64,000 nt of DNA from Aradus depressus (Eukaryota; Arthropoda; Insecta; Hemiptera; Aradidae), in NCBI GenBank assembly GCA_963662175.1, contig OY759217.1, positions 6,078,562-6,142,561 on the forward strand, given 5' to 3'. The notes under the pieces are model-generated. The model did not search any database, was not told the origin of the DNA, and saw nothing but the letters and a program-made list of their open reading frames with translations. Below, one piece after another: positions 26,802-41,394 of the stretch. The translations under genes and the position numbers were made by a program. Position 1 is the first letter of the stretch. The number at the start of each line of letters is the position of its first letter.

Positions 26802-29800
26802 TCTCAAATAAACCTTTATTCTACAAATGTTCATGTTTTAGAACTTTTCACCTCTCTAGCCCCTCAGAAGAGATGTAAAGGCTAAAATAATGCTTTTCAT
26901 CCCTCCAAATTATCAAAAAGTGATATATGTAATAAGTGGGGGGCCTCCCCCGGAAACGGTGGGTGATGGGGGTAAACGGGGGTCATATTCGGATTCAGGA
27001 GGTCATTTTACATAAGAGAAAGGTTTTATTTACCTTGGAAAGATAAGAGGGGGAACAAGAGAAAATGAAGTTAATAAATATGACATGACGGGTTGAGGCA
27101 CCTGAGGTTACTGGAGGGACACCCAGGAGAACAGAGAAGAGAGACCCCGCATAAATTGGCTGAAGGGCACCTCAGAACAATGGGTGTGAGAAGGTGGAGA
27201 CGGCAGGCCCAGGTTCTACAAGGACCGTAGCACCAGGGAAAGTAAAGTAAGTATGAGGTTACTGGAGGGACACCCAGGAGAACAGAGAAGAGAGACCCCG
27301 CTTACATTGGCTGAAGGGCACCTCAGAACGATGAGTGTGAGAAGGTGGAGACGGCAGGCCCAGGTTCTACAAGGACTGTAGCACCTGGAAATGTAAAGTA
27401 AGTATGAGGTTACTGGAGGGATACCCAGGAGAACAGAGAAGAGAGACCCCGCATAAATTGGCTGAAGGGCACCTCAGAACGATGGGTGTGAGAAGGTGGA
27501 GACGGCAGGCCCAGGTTCTACAAGGACCGTAGCACCAGGGAAAGTAGAGTAAGTATGAGGTTACTGGAGGGACACCCAGGAGGACAGAAAAGAAGAGGGA
27601 GACCCCACTTACATTGGCTGAAGGGCACCTCAGAACCATGGGTGTGAGAAGGTGGAGACAGACGGCAGGCCCAGGTTCTACAAAGACCATAGTGCCAAAG
27701 AAAATAAAGTAAGTATGAGGTTACTGGAGGGACACCCAGGAGAACAGAGAAGAGAGACCCCGCATAAATTGGCTGCAGGGCACCTCAGAATTATGGGTGT
27801 GAGAAGGTGGAGACGGCAGGCCCATGTTCTACAAGGACCGTAGCACCAGGGAAAGTAAAGTAAGTATGAGGTTACTGGAGGGACACCCAGGAGGACAGAG
27901 AAGAAGAGGGAGACCCCGCTTACATTGGCTGAAGGGCACCTCAGAACGATGGGTGTGAGAAGGTGGAGACGGCAGGCCCAGGTTCTACAAGGACCGTAGC
28001 ACCAGGGATAGTAAAGTAAGTATGAGGTTACTGGAAGGACACCCAGGAGGACAGAGAAGAGAGACCCCGCTTACATTGGCTGCAGGGCACCTCAGAATTA
28101 TGGGTGTGAGAAGGTGGAGACGGCAGGCCCATGTTCTACAAGGACCGTAGCACCAGGGAAAGTAAAGTAAGTATGAGGTTACTGGAGGGACACCCAGGAG
28201 GACAGAGAAGAAGAGCGAGACCCCGCTTACATTGGCTGAAGGGCACTTCAGAACGATGGGTGTGAGAAGGTGGAGACGGCAGGCCCAGGTTCTACAAGGA
28301 CCGTAGTGTTAAAGAAAATAAAGTAAGTATGAGGTTACTGGAGGGACACCCAGGAGAACAGAGAAGAGAGACCCCGCTTACATTGGCTGAAGGGCAACCA
28401 CAGAACGATTGATGTGAGAAGGTGGAGACGGCAGGCCCACGTTCTACAAGGACCGTAGCAGCAGGGAAAGTAAAGTAAGTATGAGGTTACTGGAGGGACA
28501 CCCAGGAGAACCGAGAAGAAGAGGGAGACCCCGATTACATTGGCTGAAGGGCACCTCAGAACGATGGTTGCGAGAAGGTGGAGACGGCAGGCCCAGGTTC
28601 TACAGGACCGTAGCACCAGGGAAAGTAAAATAAGTATGAGGTTACTGGAGGGACACCCAAGAGGACAGAGAAGAGAGACCCCGCTTACATTGGCTGAAGG
28701 GCACCTCAGAACGATGAGTGTGAGAAGGTGGAGACGGCAGGCCCAGGTTCTACAAGAACCGTAGCACCTGGGGAAGTAAAGTAAGTATGAGGTTACTGGA
28801 GGGACACCCAGGAGAACAGAGAAGAGAGACCCCGCATAAATTGGCTGAAGGGCACCTTTAGAACGATGGGTGTGAGAAGGTGGAGACGGCAGGCCCAGGT
28901 TCTACAAGGAGCGTAGCACCAGGGAAAGTAAAGTAAGTATGAGGTTACTGGAGGGACACCCAGGAGGACAGAGAAGAAGAGGGAGACCCCGATTACATTG
29001 GCTGAAGGGCACCTCAGAACGATGGGTGCGAGAAGGTGGAGACGGCAGGCCCAGGTTCTACAGGACCGTAGCACCAGGGAAACTAAAGTAAGTATGAGGT
29101 TACTGGAGGGACACCCAGGAGAACAGAGAAGAGAGACTCCGCATAAATTGGCTGAAGGGCACCTCAGAACGATGAGTGTGAGAAGGTGGAGACGGCAGGC
29201 CCAGGTTCTACAAGGACCGTAGCACCAGGGAAAGTAAAGTAAGTATGAGGTTACTGGAGGGACACCCAGGAGGACCGAGAAGAAGAAGGAGACCCCGCTT
29301 ACATTGGCTGAAGGGCACCTCAGAACGATGGGTGTGAGAAGGTGGAGACGGCAGGCCCAGGTTCTACAATGACCGTAGCACCAGGGATAGTAAAGTAAGT
29401 ATGAGGTTACTGGAGGGACACCCAGGAGAACAGAGAAGAAGAGGGAGACCCCGCTTACATTGGCTGAAGGGCACCTCAGTACGATGGGTGTGAGAAGGTG
29501 GAGACGGCAGGCCCAGGTTCTACAATGACCGTAGCACCAGGGATAGTAAAGTAAGTATGAGGTTACTGGAGGGACACCCAGGAGGACAGAGAAGAGAGGC
29601 CCCGCTTACATTGGCTGAAGGGCACCTCAGAACGATGAGTGTGAAAAGGTGGAGACGGCAGTCCCAGGTTCTACAAGAACCGTAGCACCTGGGAAAGTAA
29701 AGTAAGTATGAGGTTACTGGAGGGACACCCAGGAGAACAGAGAAGAGAGACCCCGCATAAATCGGCTGAAGGGCACCTTTAGAACGATGGGTGTGAGAAG

Positions 29801-32800
29801 GTGGAGACGGCAGGCCCAGGTTCTACAAGGAGCGTAGCACCAGGGAAAGTAAAGTAAGTATGAGGTTACTGGAGGGACACCCAAGAGGACGGAGAAGAGA
29901 GACCCCGCTTACATTGGCTGAAGGGCAACCACAGAACGATTGATGTGAGAAGGTGGAGATGGCAGGCCCAGGTTCTACAAGGACCGTAGCACCAGGGAAA
30001 CTAAAGTAAGTATGAGGTTACTGGAGGGACACCCAGGAGAACAGAGAAGAGAGACCCCGCATAAATCGGCTGAAGGGCACCTTTAGAACGATGGGTGTGA
30101 GAAGGTGGAGACGGCAGGCCCAGGTTCTACAAGGAGCGTAGCACCAGGGAAAGTAAAGTAAGTATGAGGTTACTGGAGGGACACCCAGGAGGACAGAGAA
30201 GAAGAGGGAGACCCCGCTTACATTGGCTGAAGGGCACCTCAGAACGATGGGTGTGAGAAGGTGGAGACGGCAGGCCCAGGTTCTACAATGACCGTAGCAT
30301 CAGGGATAGTAAAGTAAGTATGAGGTTACTGGAGGGACACCCAGGAGGACAGAGAAGAAGAGGGAGACCCCGATTACATTGGCTGAAGGGCACCTCAGAA
30401 CGATGGGTGCGAGAAGGTGGAGACGGCAGGCCCAGGTTCCACAGGACCGTAGCACCAGGGAAAGTAAAGTAAGTATGAGGTTACTGGAGGGACACCCAAG
30501 AGGACAGAGAAGAGAGACCCCGCTTACATTGGCTGAAGCGCAACCACAGAACGATTGATGTGAGAAGGTGGAGACGGCAGGCCCAGGTTCTACAATGACC
30601 GTAGCATCAGGGATAGTAAAGTAAGTATGAGGTTACTGGAGGGACACCCAGGAGGACAGAGAAGAAGAGGGAGACCCCGCTTACATTGGCTGAAGGGCAC
30701 CTCAGAACGATGGGTGTGAGAAGGTGGAGACGGCAGGCCCAGGTTCTACAGGACCGTAGCACCAGGGATAGTAAAGTAAGTATGAGGTTACTGGAGGGAC
30801 ACCCAAGAGGACAGAGAAGAGAGACCCCGCTTACATTGGCTGAAGCGCAACCACAGAACGATTGATGTGAGAAGGTGGAGACGGCAGGCCCAGGTTCTAC
30901 AAGGACCGTAGCACCAGGAAAACTAAAGTAAGTATGAGGTTACTGGAGGGACACCCAGGAGGACAGAGAAGAAGAGGGAGACCCCACATACATTGGCTGA
31001 AGGGCACCTCAGAACGATGGGTGTGAGAAGGTGGAGACAGACGGCAGGCCCAGGTTCAACAAGGACCGTAGTGCCAAAGAAAAAAAAGTAAGTATGAGGT
31101 TACTGGAGGGACACCCAGGAGAACAGAGAAGAGAGACCCCGCTTACATTGGCTGAAGGGCACCTCAGAACGATGATGGTGAGAAGGTGGAGACGGCAGGC
31201 CCAGGTTCTACAAGGACCGTTGCACCTGGGAAAGTAAAGTAAGTATGAGGTTACTGGAGGGACACCCAGGAGAACAGAGAAGAGAGACCCCGCTTACATT
31301 GGCTGAAGGGCAACCACAGAACGATTGGTGTGAGAAGGTGGAGACGGCAGGCCCAGGTTCTACAAGGACCGTAGCAGCAGGGAAAGTAAAGTAAGTATGA
31401 GGTTACTGGAGGGACACCCAGGAGAACCGAGAAGAAGAGGGTGACCCCGATTACATTGGCTGAAGGGCACCTCAGAACGATGGGTGCGAGAAGGTGGAGA
31501 CGGCAGGCCCAGGTTCTACAGGACCGTAGCACCAGGGAAAGTAAAGTAAGTATGAGGTTACTGGAGGGACACCCAAGAGGACAGAGATGAGAGACCCCGC
31601 TTACATTGGCTGAAGGGCAACCACAGAACGATTGATGTGAGAAGGTGGAGACGGCAGGCCCAGGTTCTACAAGGACCGTAGCACCAGGGAAACTAAAGTA
31701 AGTATGAGGTTACTGGAGGGACAGCCAGGAGGACAGAGAAGAAGAGGGAGACCCCACATACATTGGCTGAAGGGCACCTCAGAACGATGGGTGTGAGAAG
31801 GTGGAGACAGACGGCAGGCCCAGGTTCAACAAGGACCGTAGAGCCAAAGAAAATAAAGTAAGTATGAGGTTACTGGAGGGACACCCAGGAGAACAGAGAA
31901 GAGAGACCCCGCTTACATTGGCTGAAGGGCACCTCAGAACGATGAGTGTGAGAAGGTGGAGACGGCAGGCCCAGGTTCTACGAGGACCGTAGCATCTGGG
32001 AAAGTAAAGTAAGTATGAGGTTACTGGAGGGACACCCAGGAGAACAGAGAAGAGAGACTCCGCATAAATTGGCTGAAGGCCACCTCAGAACGATGAGTGT
32101 GAGAAGGTGGAGACGGCAGGCCCAGGTTCTACAAGGACCGTAGCACCAGGGAAAGTAAAGTAAGTATGAGGTTACTGGAGGGACACCCAGGAGGACAGAG
32201 AAGAAGAGGGAGACCCCGCTTACATTGGCTGAAGGGCACCTCAGAACGATGGGTGTGAGAAGGTGGAGACGGCAGGCCCAGGTTCTACAATGACCGTAGC
32301 ACCAGGGATAGTAAAGTAAGTATGAGGTTACTGGAGGGACACCCAGGAGGACAAAGAAGAGAGACCCCGCTTACATTGGCTGAAGGGCACATCAGAACGA
32401 TGAGTGTGAGAAGGTGGAGACGGCAGGCCCAGATTCTACAAGAACCGTAGCACCTGGGAAAGTAAAGTAAGTATGAGGTTACTGGAGGAACACCCAGGAG
32501 AACAGAGAAGAGAGACCCCGCATAAATTGGCTGAAGGGCACCTTTAGAACGATGGGTGTGAGAAGGTGGAGACGGCAGGCCCAGGTTCTACAAGGAGCGT
32601 AGCACCAGGGAAAGTAAAGTAAGTATGAGGTTACTGGAGGGACACCCAGGAGGACAGAGAAGAAGAGGGAGACCCTGCTTACATTGGCTGAAGGGCACCT
32701 CAGAACGATGGGTGTGGGAAGGTGGAGACGGCAGGCCCAGGTTCTACAGGACCGTAGCACCAGGGAAAGTAAAGTAAGTATGAGGTTACTGGAGGGACAC

Positions 32801-35744
32801 CCAAAAGGACAGAGAAGAGAGACCCCGCTTACATTGGCTGAAGGGCAACCACAGAACGATTCATGTGAGAAGGTGGAGACGGCAGGCCCAGGTTCTACAA
32901 GGACCGTAGCACCAGGGAAACTAAAGTAAGTATGAGGTTACTGGAGGGACACCCAGGAGAACAGTGAAGAGAGACTCCGCATAAATTGGCTGAAGGGCAC
33001 CTCAGAACGATGGGTGTGAGAAGGTGGAGACGGCAGGCCCAGGTTCTACAAGGACCGTAGCACCAGGGAAAGTAAAGTAAGTATGAGGTTACTGGAGGGA
33101 CACCCAGGAGGACAGAGAAGAAGAGGGAGACCCCGCTTACATTGGCTGAAGGGCACCTCAGAACGATGGGTGTGAGAAGGTGGAGACGGCAGGCCCAGGT
33201 TCTACAATGACCGTTGCACCAGGGATAGTAAAGTAAGTATGAGGTTACTGGAGGGACACCCAGGAGGACAGAGAAGAGAGACCCCGCTTACATTGGCTGA
33301 AGGGCACCTCAGAACGATGAGTGTGAGAAGGTGGAGACGGCAGGCCCAGGTTCTACAATGACCGTAGCACCAGGGATAGTAAAGTAAGTATGAGGTTACT
33401 GGAGGGACACCCAGGAGAACAGAGAAGAGAGACCCCGCATAAATTGGCTGAAGGGCACCTTTAGAACGATGGGTGTGAGAAGGTGGAGAGGGCAGGCCCA
33501 GGTTCTACAAGGACCGTAGCACCTGGGAAAGTAAAGTAAGTATGAGGTTACTGGAGGGACACCCAGGAGAACAGAGAAGAGAGACCCCGCATAAATTGGC
33601 TGAAGGGCACCTTTAGAACGATGGGTGTGAGAAGGTGGAGACGGCAGGCCCAGGTTCTACAAGGAGCGTAGCACCAGGGAAAGTAAAGTAAGTATGAGGT
33701 TACTGGAGGGACACCCAGGAGGACAGGACAGAAGAGGGAGACCCCGCTTACATTGGCTGAAGGGCACCTCAGAACGATGGGTGTGAGAAGGTGGAGACGG
33801 CAGGCCCAGGTTCTACAATGACCGTAGCATCAGGGATAGTAAAGTAAGTATGAGGTTACTGGAGGGACACCCAGGAGAACCGAGAAGAAGAGGGAGACCC
33901 CGATTACATTGGCTGAAGGGCACCTCAGAACGATGGGTGCGAGAAGGTGGAGACGGCAGGCCCAGGTTCTACAGGACCGTAGCACCAGGGAAAGTAAAGT
34001 AAGTATGAGGTTACTGGAGGGACACCCAAGAGGACAGAGAAGAGAGACCCCGCTTACATTGGCTGAAGGGCAACCACAGAACGATTGATGTGAGAAGGTG
34101 GAGACGGCAGGCCCAGGTTCTACAAGGACCGTAGCAGCAGGGAAAGTAAAGTAAGTATGAGGTTACTGGAGGGACACCCAGGAGAACCGAGAAGAAGAGG
34201 GTGACCCCGATTACATTGGCTGAAGGGCACCTCAGAACGATGGGTGTGAGAAGGTGGAGACAGACGGCAGGCCCTGGTTTAACAAGGACCGTAGTGCCAA
34301 AGAAAATAAAGTAAGTATGAGGTTACTGGAGGGACACCCAGGAGAACAGAGAAGAGAGACCCGGCTTACATTGGCTGAAGGGCACCTCAGAACGATGAGT
34401 GTGAGAAGGTGGAGACGGCAGGCCCAGGTTCTACGAGGACCGTAGCATCTGGGAAAGTAAAGTAAGTATGAGGTTACTGGAGGGACACCCAGGAGGACAG
34501 AGAAGAAGAGGGAGACCCCGCTTACATTGGCTGAAGGGCACCTCAGAACGATGGGTGTGAGAAGGTGGAGACAGACGGCAGGCCCAGGTTCTACAAGGAA
34601 CGTAGTGTCAAAGAAAATAAAGTAAGTATGAGGTTACTGGAGGGACACCCAGGAGAACAGAGAAGAGAGACCCCGCTTACATTGGCTGAAGGGCACCTCA
34701 GAACGATGAGTGTGAGAAGGTGGAGACGGCAGGCCCAGGTTCTACAAGGACCGTTGCACCTGGGAAAGTAAAGTAAGTATGAGGTTACTGGAGGGACACC
34801 CAGGAGAACAGAGAAGAGAGACCCCGCTTACATTGGCTGAAGGGCAACCACAGAACGATTGATGTGAGAAGGTGGAGACGGCAGGCCCAGGTTCTACAAG
34901 GACCGTAGCAGCAGGGAAAGTAAAGTAAGTATGATATTACTGGAGGGACACCCAGGAGAACCGAGAAGAAGAGGGTGACCCCGATTACATTGGCTGAAGG
35001 GCACCTCAGAACGATGGGTGCGAGAAGGTGGAGACGGCAGGCCCAGGTTCTATAGGACCGTAGCACCAGGGAAAGTAAAGTAAGTATGAGGTTACTGGAG
35101 GGACACCCAAGAGGACAGAGAAGAGAGACCCCGCTTACATTGGCTGAAGGGCAACCACAGAACGATTGATGTGAGAAGGTGGAGACGGCAGGCCCAGGTT
35201 CTACAAGGACCGTAGCACCAGGGAAACTAAAGTAAGTATGAGGTTACTGGAGGGACACCCAGGAGGACAGAGAAGAAGAGGGAGACCCCACATACATTGG
35301 CTGAAGGGCACCTCAGAACGATGGGTGTGAGAAGGTGGAGACAGACGGCAGGCCCAGGTTCAACAAGGACCGTAGTGCCAAAGAAAATAAAGTAAGTATG
35401 AGGTTACTGGAGGGACACCCAGGAGAACAGAGAAGAGAGACCCGGCTTACATTGGCTGAAGGGCACCTCAGAACGATGAGTGTGAGAAGGTGGAGACGGC
35501 AGGCCCAGGTTCTACGAGGACCGTAGCATCTGGGAAAGTAAAGTAAGTATGAGGTTACTGGAGGGACACCCAGGAGGACAGAGAAGAAGAGGGAGACCCC
35601 GCTTACATTGGCTGAAGGCACCTCAGAACGATGGGTGTGAGAAGGTGGAGACAGACGGCAGGCCCAGGTTCTACAAGGAACGTAGTGTCAAAGAAAATAA
35701 AGTAAGTATGAGGTTGCTGGAGGGACACCCAGGAGAACAGAGAA

Positions 35745-38700
35745 GAGAGACCCCGCTTACATTGGCTGAAGGGCACCTCAGAACGATGGGTGTGAGAAGG
35801 TGGAGACAGACGGCAGGCCCAGGTTCTACAAGGAACGTAGTGTCAAAGAAAATAAAGTAAGTATGAGGTTACTGGAGGGACACCCAGGAGAACAGAGAAG
35901 AGAGACCCCGCTTACATTGGCTGAAGGGCACCTCAGAACGATGAGTGTGAGAAGGTGGAGACGGCAGGCCCAGGTTCTACAAGGACCGTTGCACCTGGGA
36001 AAGTAAAGTAAGTATGAGGTTACTGGAGGGACACCCAGGAGAACAGAGAAGAGAGACCCCGCTTACATTGGCTGAAGGGCAACCACAGAACGATTGATGT
36101 GGGAAGGTGGAGACGGCAGGCCCAGGTTCTACAAGGACCGTAGCAGCAGGGAAAGTAAAGTAAGTATGAGGTTACTGGAGGGACACCCAGGAGAACCGAG
36201 AAGAAGAGGGTGACCCCGATTACATTGGCTGAAGGGCACCTCAGAACGATGGGTGCGAGAAGGTGGAGACGGCAGGCCCAGGTTCTACAGGACCGTAGCA
36301 CCAGGGAAAGTAAAGTAAGTATGAGGTTACTGGAGGGACACCCAAGAGGACAGAGAAGAGAGACCCCGCTTACATTGGCTGAAGGGCAACCACGGCACGA
36401 TTGATGTGAGAAGGTGGAGACGGCAGGCCCAGGTTCTACAAGGACCGTAGCACCAGGGAAACTAAAGTAAGTATGAGGTTACTGGAGGGACACCCAGGAG
36501 GACAGAAAAAAAGAGGGAGACCCCACATACATTGGCTGAAGGGCACCTCAGAACGATGGGTATGAGAAGGTGGAGACAGACGGCAGGCCCAGGTTCAACA
36601 AGGACCGTAGTGCCAATGAAAATAAAGTAAGTATGAGGTTACTGGAGGGACACCCAGGAGAACAGAGAAGAGAGACCACGCTTACATTGGCTGAAGGGCA
36701 CCTCAGAACGATGAGTGTGAGAAGGTGGAGACGGCAGGCCCAGGTTCTACAAGGACCGTTGCACCTGGGAAAGTAAAGTAAGTATGAGGTTACTGGAGCG
36801 ACACCCAGGAGAACAGAGAAGAGAGACCCCGCTTACATTGGCTGAAGGGCAACCACAGAACGATTGATGTGAGAAGGTGGAGACGGCAGGCCCAGGTTCT
36901 ACAAGGACCGTAGCAGCAGGGAAAGTAAAGTAAGTATGAGGTTACTGGAGGGACACCCAGGAGAACCGAGAAGAAGAGGGTGACCCCGATTACATTGGCT
37001 GAAGGGCACCTCAGAACGATGGGTGCGAGAAGGTGGAGACGGCAGTCCCAGGTTCTACAGGACCGTAGCACCAGGGAAAGTAAAGTAAGTATGAGGTTAC
37101 TGGAGGGACACCCAAGAGGACAGAGAAGAGAGACCCCGCTTACATTGGCTGAAGGGCAACCACAGAACGATTGATGTGAGAAGGTGGAGACGGCAGGCCC
37201 AGGTTCTACAAGGATCGTAGCACCAGGGAAACTAAAGTAAGTATGAGGTTACTGGAGGGACACCCAGGAGGACAGAAAAGAAGAGGGAGACCCCACATAC
37301 ATTGGCTGAAGGGCACCTCAGAACGATGGGTGTGAGAAGGTGGAGACAGACGGCAGGCCCAGGTTCAACAAGGACCGTAGTGCCAAAGAAAATAAAGTAA
37401 GTATGAGGTTACTGGATTGACACCCAGGAGAACAGAGAAGAGAGACCCCGCTTACATTGGCTGAAGGGCACCTCAGAACGATGAGTGTGAGAAGGTGGAG
37501 ACGGCAGGCCCAGGTTCTACGAGGACCGTAGCATCTGGGAAAGTAAAGTAAGTATGAGGTTACTGGAGGGACACCCAAGAGGACAGAGAAGAGAGACCCC
37601 GCTTACATTGGCTGAAGGGCAACCACAGAACGATTGATGTGAGAAGGTGGAGACGGCAGGCCCAGGTTCTACAAGGACCGTAGCACCAGGGAAACTAAAG
37701 TAAGTATGAGGTTACTGGAGGGACACCCAGGAGGACAGAGAAGAAGATGGAGACCCCACATACATTGGCTGAAGGGCACCTCAGAACGATGGGTGTGAGA
37801 TGGTGGAGACAGACGGCAGGCCCAGGTTCAACAAGGACCGTAGTGCCAAAGAAAATAAAGTAAGTATGAGGTTACTGGAGGGACACCCAGGAGAACAGAG
37901 AAGAGAGACCCGGCTTACATTGGCTGAAGGGCACCTCAGAACGATGAGTGTGAGAAGGTGGAGACGGCAGGCCCAGGTTCTACGAGGACCGTAGCATCTG
38001 GGAAAATAAAGTAAGTATGAGGTTACTGGAGGGACACCCAGGAGGACAGAGAAGAGAGACCCCGCTTACATTGGCTGAAGGGCACCTCAGAACGATGGGT
38101 GTGAGAAGGTGGAGACAGACGGCAGGCCCAGGTTCTACAAGGAACGTAGTGTCAAAGAAAATAAAGTAAGTATGAGGTTACTGGAGGGACACCCAGGAGA
38201 ACAGAGAAGAGAGACCCCGCTTACATTGGCTGAAGGGCACCTCAGAACGATGAGTGTGAGAAGGTGGAGACGGCAGGCCCAGGTTCTACAAGGACCGTTG
38301 CACCTGGGAAAGTAAAGTAAGTATGAGGTTACTGGAGGGACACCCAGGAGAACAGAGAAGAGAGACCCCGCTTACATTGGCTGAAGGGCAACCACAGAAC
38401 GATTGATGTGAGAAGGTGGAGACGGCAGGCCCAGGTTCTACAAGGACCGTAGCAGCAGGGAAAGTAAAGTAAGTATGAGGTTACTGGAGGGACACCCAGG
38501 AGAACCGAGAAGAAGAGGGTGACCCCGATTACATTGGCTGAAGGGCACCTCAGAACGATGGGTGCGAGAAGGTGGAGACGGCAGGCCCAGGTTCTACAGG
38601 ACCGTAGCACCAGGGAAAGTAAAGTAAGTATGAGGTTACTGGAGGGACACCCAAGAGGACAGAGAAGAGAGACCCCGCTTACATTGGCTGAAGGGCAACC

Positions 38701-40349
38701 ACGGCACGATTGATGTGAGAAGGTGGAGACGGCAGGCCCAGGTTCTACAAGGACCGTAGCACCAGGGAAACTAAAGTAAGTATGAGGTTACTGGAGGGAC
38801 ACCCAGGAGGACAGAAAAAAAGAGGGAGACCCCACATACATTGGCTGAAGGGCACCTCAGAACGATGGGTATGAGAAGGTGGAGACAGACGGCAGGCCCA
38901 GGTTCAACAAGGACCGTAGTGCCAATGAAAATAAAGTAAGTATGAGGTTACTGGAGGGACACCCAGGAGAACAGAGAAGAGAGACCACGCTTACATTGGC
39001 TGAAGGGCACCTCAGAACGATGAGTGTGAGAAGGTGGAGACGGCAGGCCCAGGTTCTACAAGGACCGTTGCACCTGGGAAAGTAAAGTAAGTATGAGGTT
39101 ACTGGAGCGACACCCAGGAGAACAGAGAAGAGAGACCCCGCTTACATTGGCTGAAGGGCAACCACAGAACGATTGATGTGAGAAGGTGGAGACGGCAGGC
39201 CCAGGTTCTACAAGGACCGTAGCAGCAGGGAAAGTAAAGTAAGTATGAGGTTACTGGAGGGACACCCAGGAGAACCGAGAAGAAGAGGGTGACCCCGATT
39301 ACATTGGCTGAAGGGCACCTCAGAACGATGGGTGCGAGAAGGTGGAGACGGCAGTCCCAGGTTCTACAGGACCGTAGCACCAGGGAAAGTAAAGTAAGTA
39401 TGAGGTTACTGGAGGGACACCCAAGAGGACAGAGAAGAGAGACCCCGCTTACATTGGCTGAAGGGCAACCACAGAACGATTGATGTGAGAAGGTGGAGAC
39501 GGCAGGCCCAGGTTCTACAAGGATCGTAGCACCAGGGAAACTAAAGTAAGTATGAGGTTACTGGAGGGACACCCAGGAGGACAGAAAAGAAGAGGGAGAC
39601 CCCACATACATTGGCTGAAGGGCACCTCAGAACGATGGGTGTGAGAAGGTGGAGACAGACGGCAGGCCCAGGTTCAACAAGGACCGTAGTGCCAAAGAAA
39701 ATAAAGTAAGTATGAGGTTACTGGATTGACACCCAGGAGAACAGAGAAGAGAGACCCCGCTTACATTGGCTGAAGGGCACCTCAGAACGATGAGTGTGAG
39801 AAGGTGGAGACGGCAGGCCCAGGTTCTACGAGGACCGTAGCATCTGGGAAAGTAAAGTAAGTATGAGGTTACTGGAGGGACACCCAAGAGGACAGAGAAG
39901 AGAGACCCCGCTTACATTGGCTGAAGGGCAACCACAGAACGATTGATGTGAGAAGGTGGAGACGGCAGGCCCAGGTTCTACAAGGACCGTAGCACCAGGG
40001 AAACTAAAGTAAGTATGAGGTTACTGGAGGGACACCCAGGAGGACAGAGAAGAAGATGGAGACCCCACATACATTGGCTGAAGGGCACCTCAGAACGATG
40101 GGTGTGAGAAGGTGGAGACAGACGGCAGGCCCAGGTTCAACAAGGACCGTAGTGCCAAAGAAAATAAAGTAAGTATGAGGTTACTGGAGGGACACCCAGG
40201 AGAACAGAGAAGAGAGACCCGGCTTACATTGGCTGAAGGGCACCTCAGAACGATGAGTGTGAGAAGGTGGAGACGGCAGGCCCAGGTTCTACGAGGACCG
40301 TAGCATCTGGGAAAATAAAGTAAGTATGAGGTTACTGGAGGGACACCCA
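35745..40349 (+). repeat. Adjacent 2309-bp duplication (15 units) in the large satellite
   Basis: Features at 35800, 36020, 36570, 36790 and 37318 recur exactly 2309 bp later (38109, 38329, 38879, 39099, 39627). Private variants are shared: GACAGAAAAAAAGAGGG, GGGTATGAGAAGG, GTGCCAATGAAAA, GAGACCACGC and CTGGAGCGACACC. The copies are about 35745-38040 and 38054-40349. Only rare differences remain, for example GATGTGGGAAGG versus GATGTGAGAAGG. Confidence 0.9.
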
Positions 40350-41394
40350 GGAGGACAGAGAAGAAGCGGGAGACCCCGCTTACATTGGCTGAAGGGCACC
40401 TCAGAACGATGAGTGTGAGAAGGTGGAGACAGACGGCAGGCCCAGGTTCTACAAGGAACGTAGTGTCAAAGAAAATAAAGTAAGTATGAGGTTACTGGAG
40501 GGACACCCAGGAGAACCGAGAAGAAGAGGGTGACCCCGATTACATTGGCTGAAGGGCACCTCAGAACGATGGGTGCGAGAAGGTGGAGACGGCAGGCCCA
40601 GGTTCTACAGGACCGTAGCACCAGGGAAAGTAAAGTAAGTATGAGGTTACTGGAGGGACACCCAAGAGGACAGAAAAGAAGAGGGAGACCCCACATACAT
40701 TGGCTGAAGGGCACCTCAGAACGATGGGTGTGAGAAGGTGGAGACAGACGGCAGGCCCAGGTTCAACAAGGACCGTAGTGCCAAAGAAAATAAAGTAAGT
40801 ATGAGGTTACTGGAGGGACACCCAGGAGAACAGAGAAGAGAGACCCCGCTTACATTGGCTGAAGGGCACCTCAGAACGATGAGTGTGAGAAGGTGGAGAC
40901 GGCAGGCCCAGGTGCTACGAGGACCGTAGCATCTGGGAAAGTAAAGTAAGTATGAGGTTACTGGAGGGACACCCAAGAGGACAGAGAAGAGAGACCCCGC
41001 TTACATTGGCTGAAGGGCACCTCAGAACGATGAGTGTGAGAAGGTGGAGACGGCAGGCCCAGGTTCTACAAGGACCGTTGCACCTGGGAAAGTAAAGTAA
41101 GTATGAGGTTACTGGAGGGACACCCAGGAGAACAGAGAAGAGAGACCCCGCTTACATTGGCTGAAGGGCAACCACAGAACGATTGATGTGAGAAGGTGGA
41201 GACGGCAGGCCCAGGTTCTGCAAGGACCGTAGCAGCAGGGAAAGTAAAGTAAGTATGAGGTTACTGGAGGGACACCCAGGAGAACCGAGAAGAAGAGGGT
41301 GACCCCGATTACATTGGCTGAAGGGCACCTCAGAACGATGGGTGCGAGAAGGTGGAGACGGCAGGCCCAGGTTCTACAGGACCGTAGCACCAGG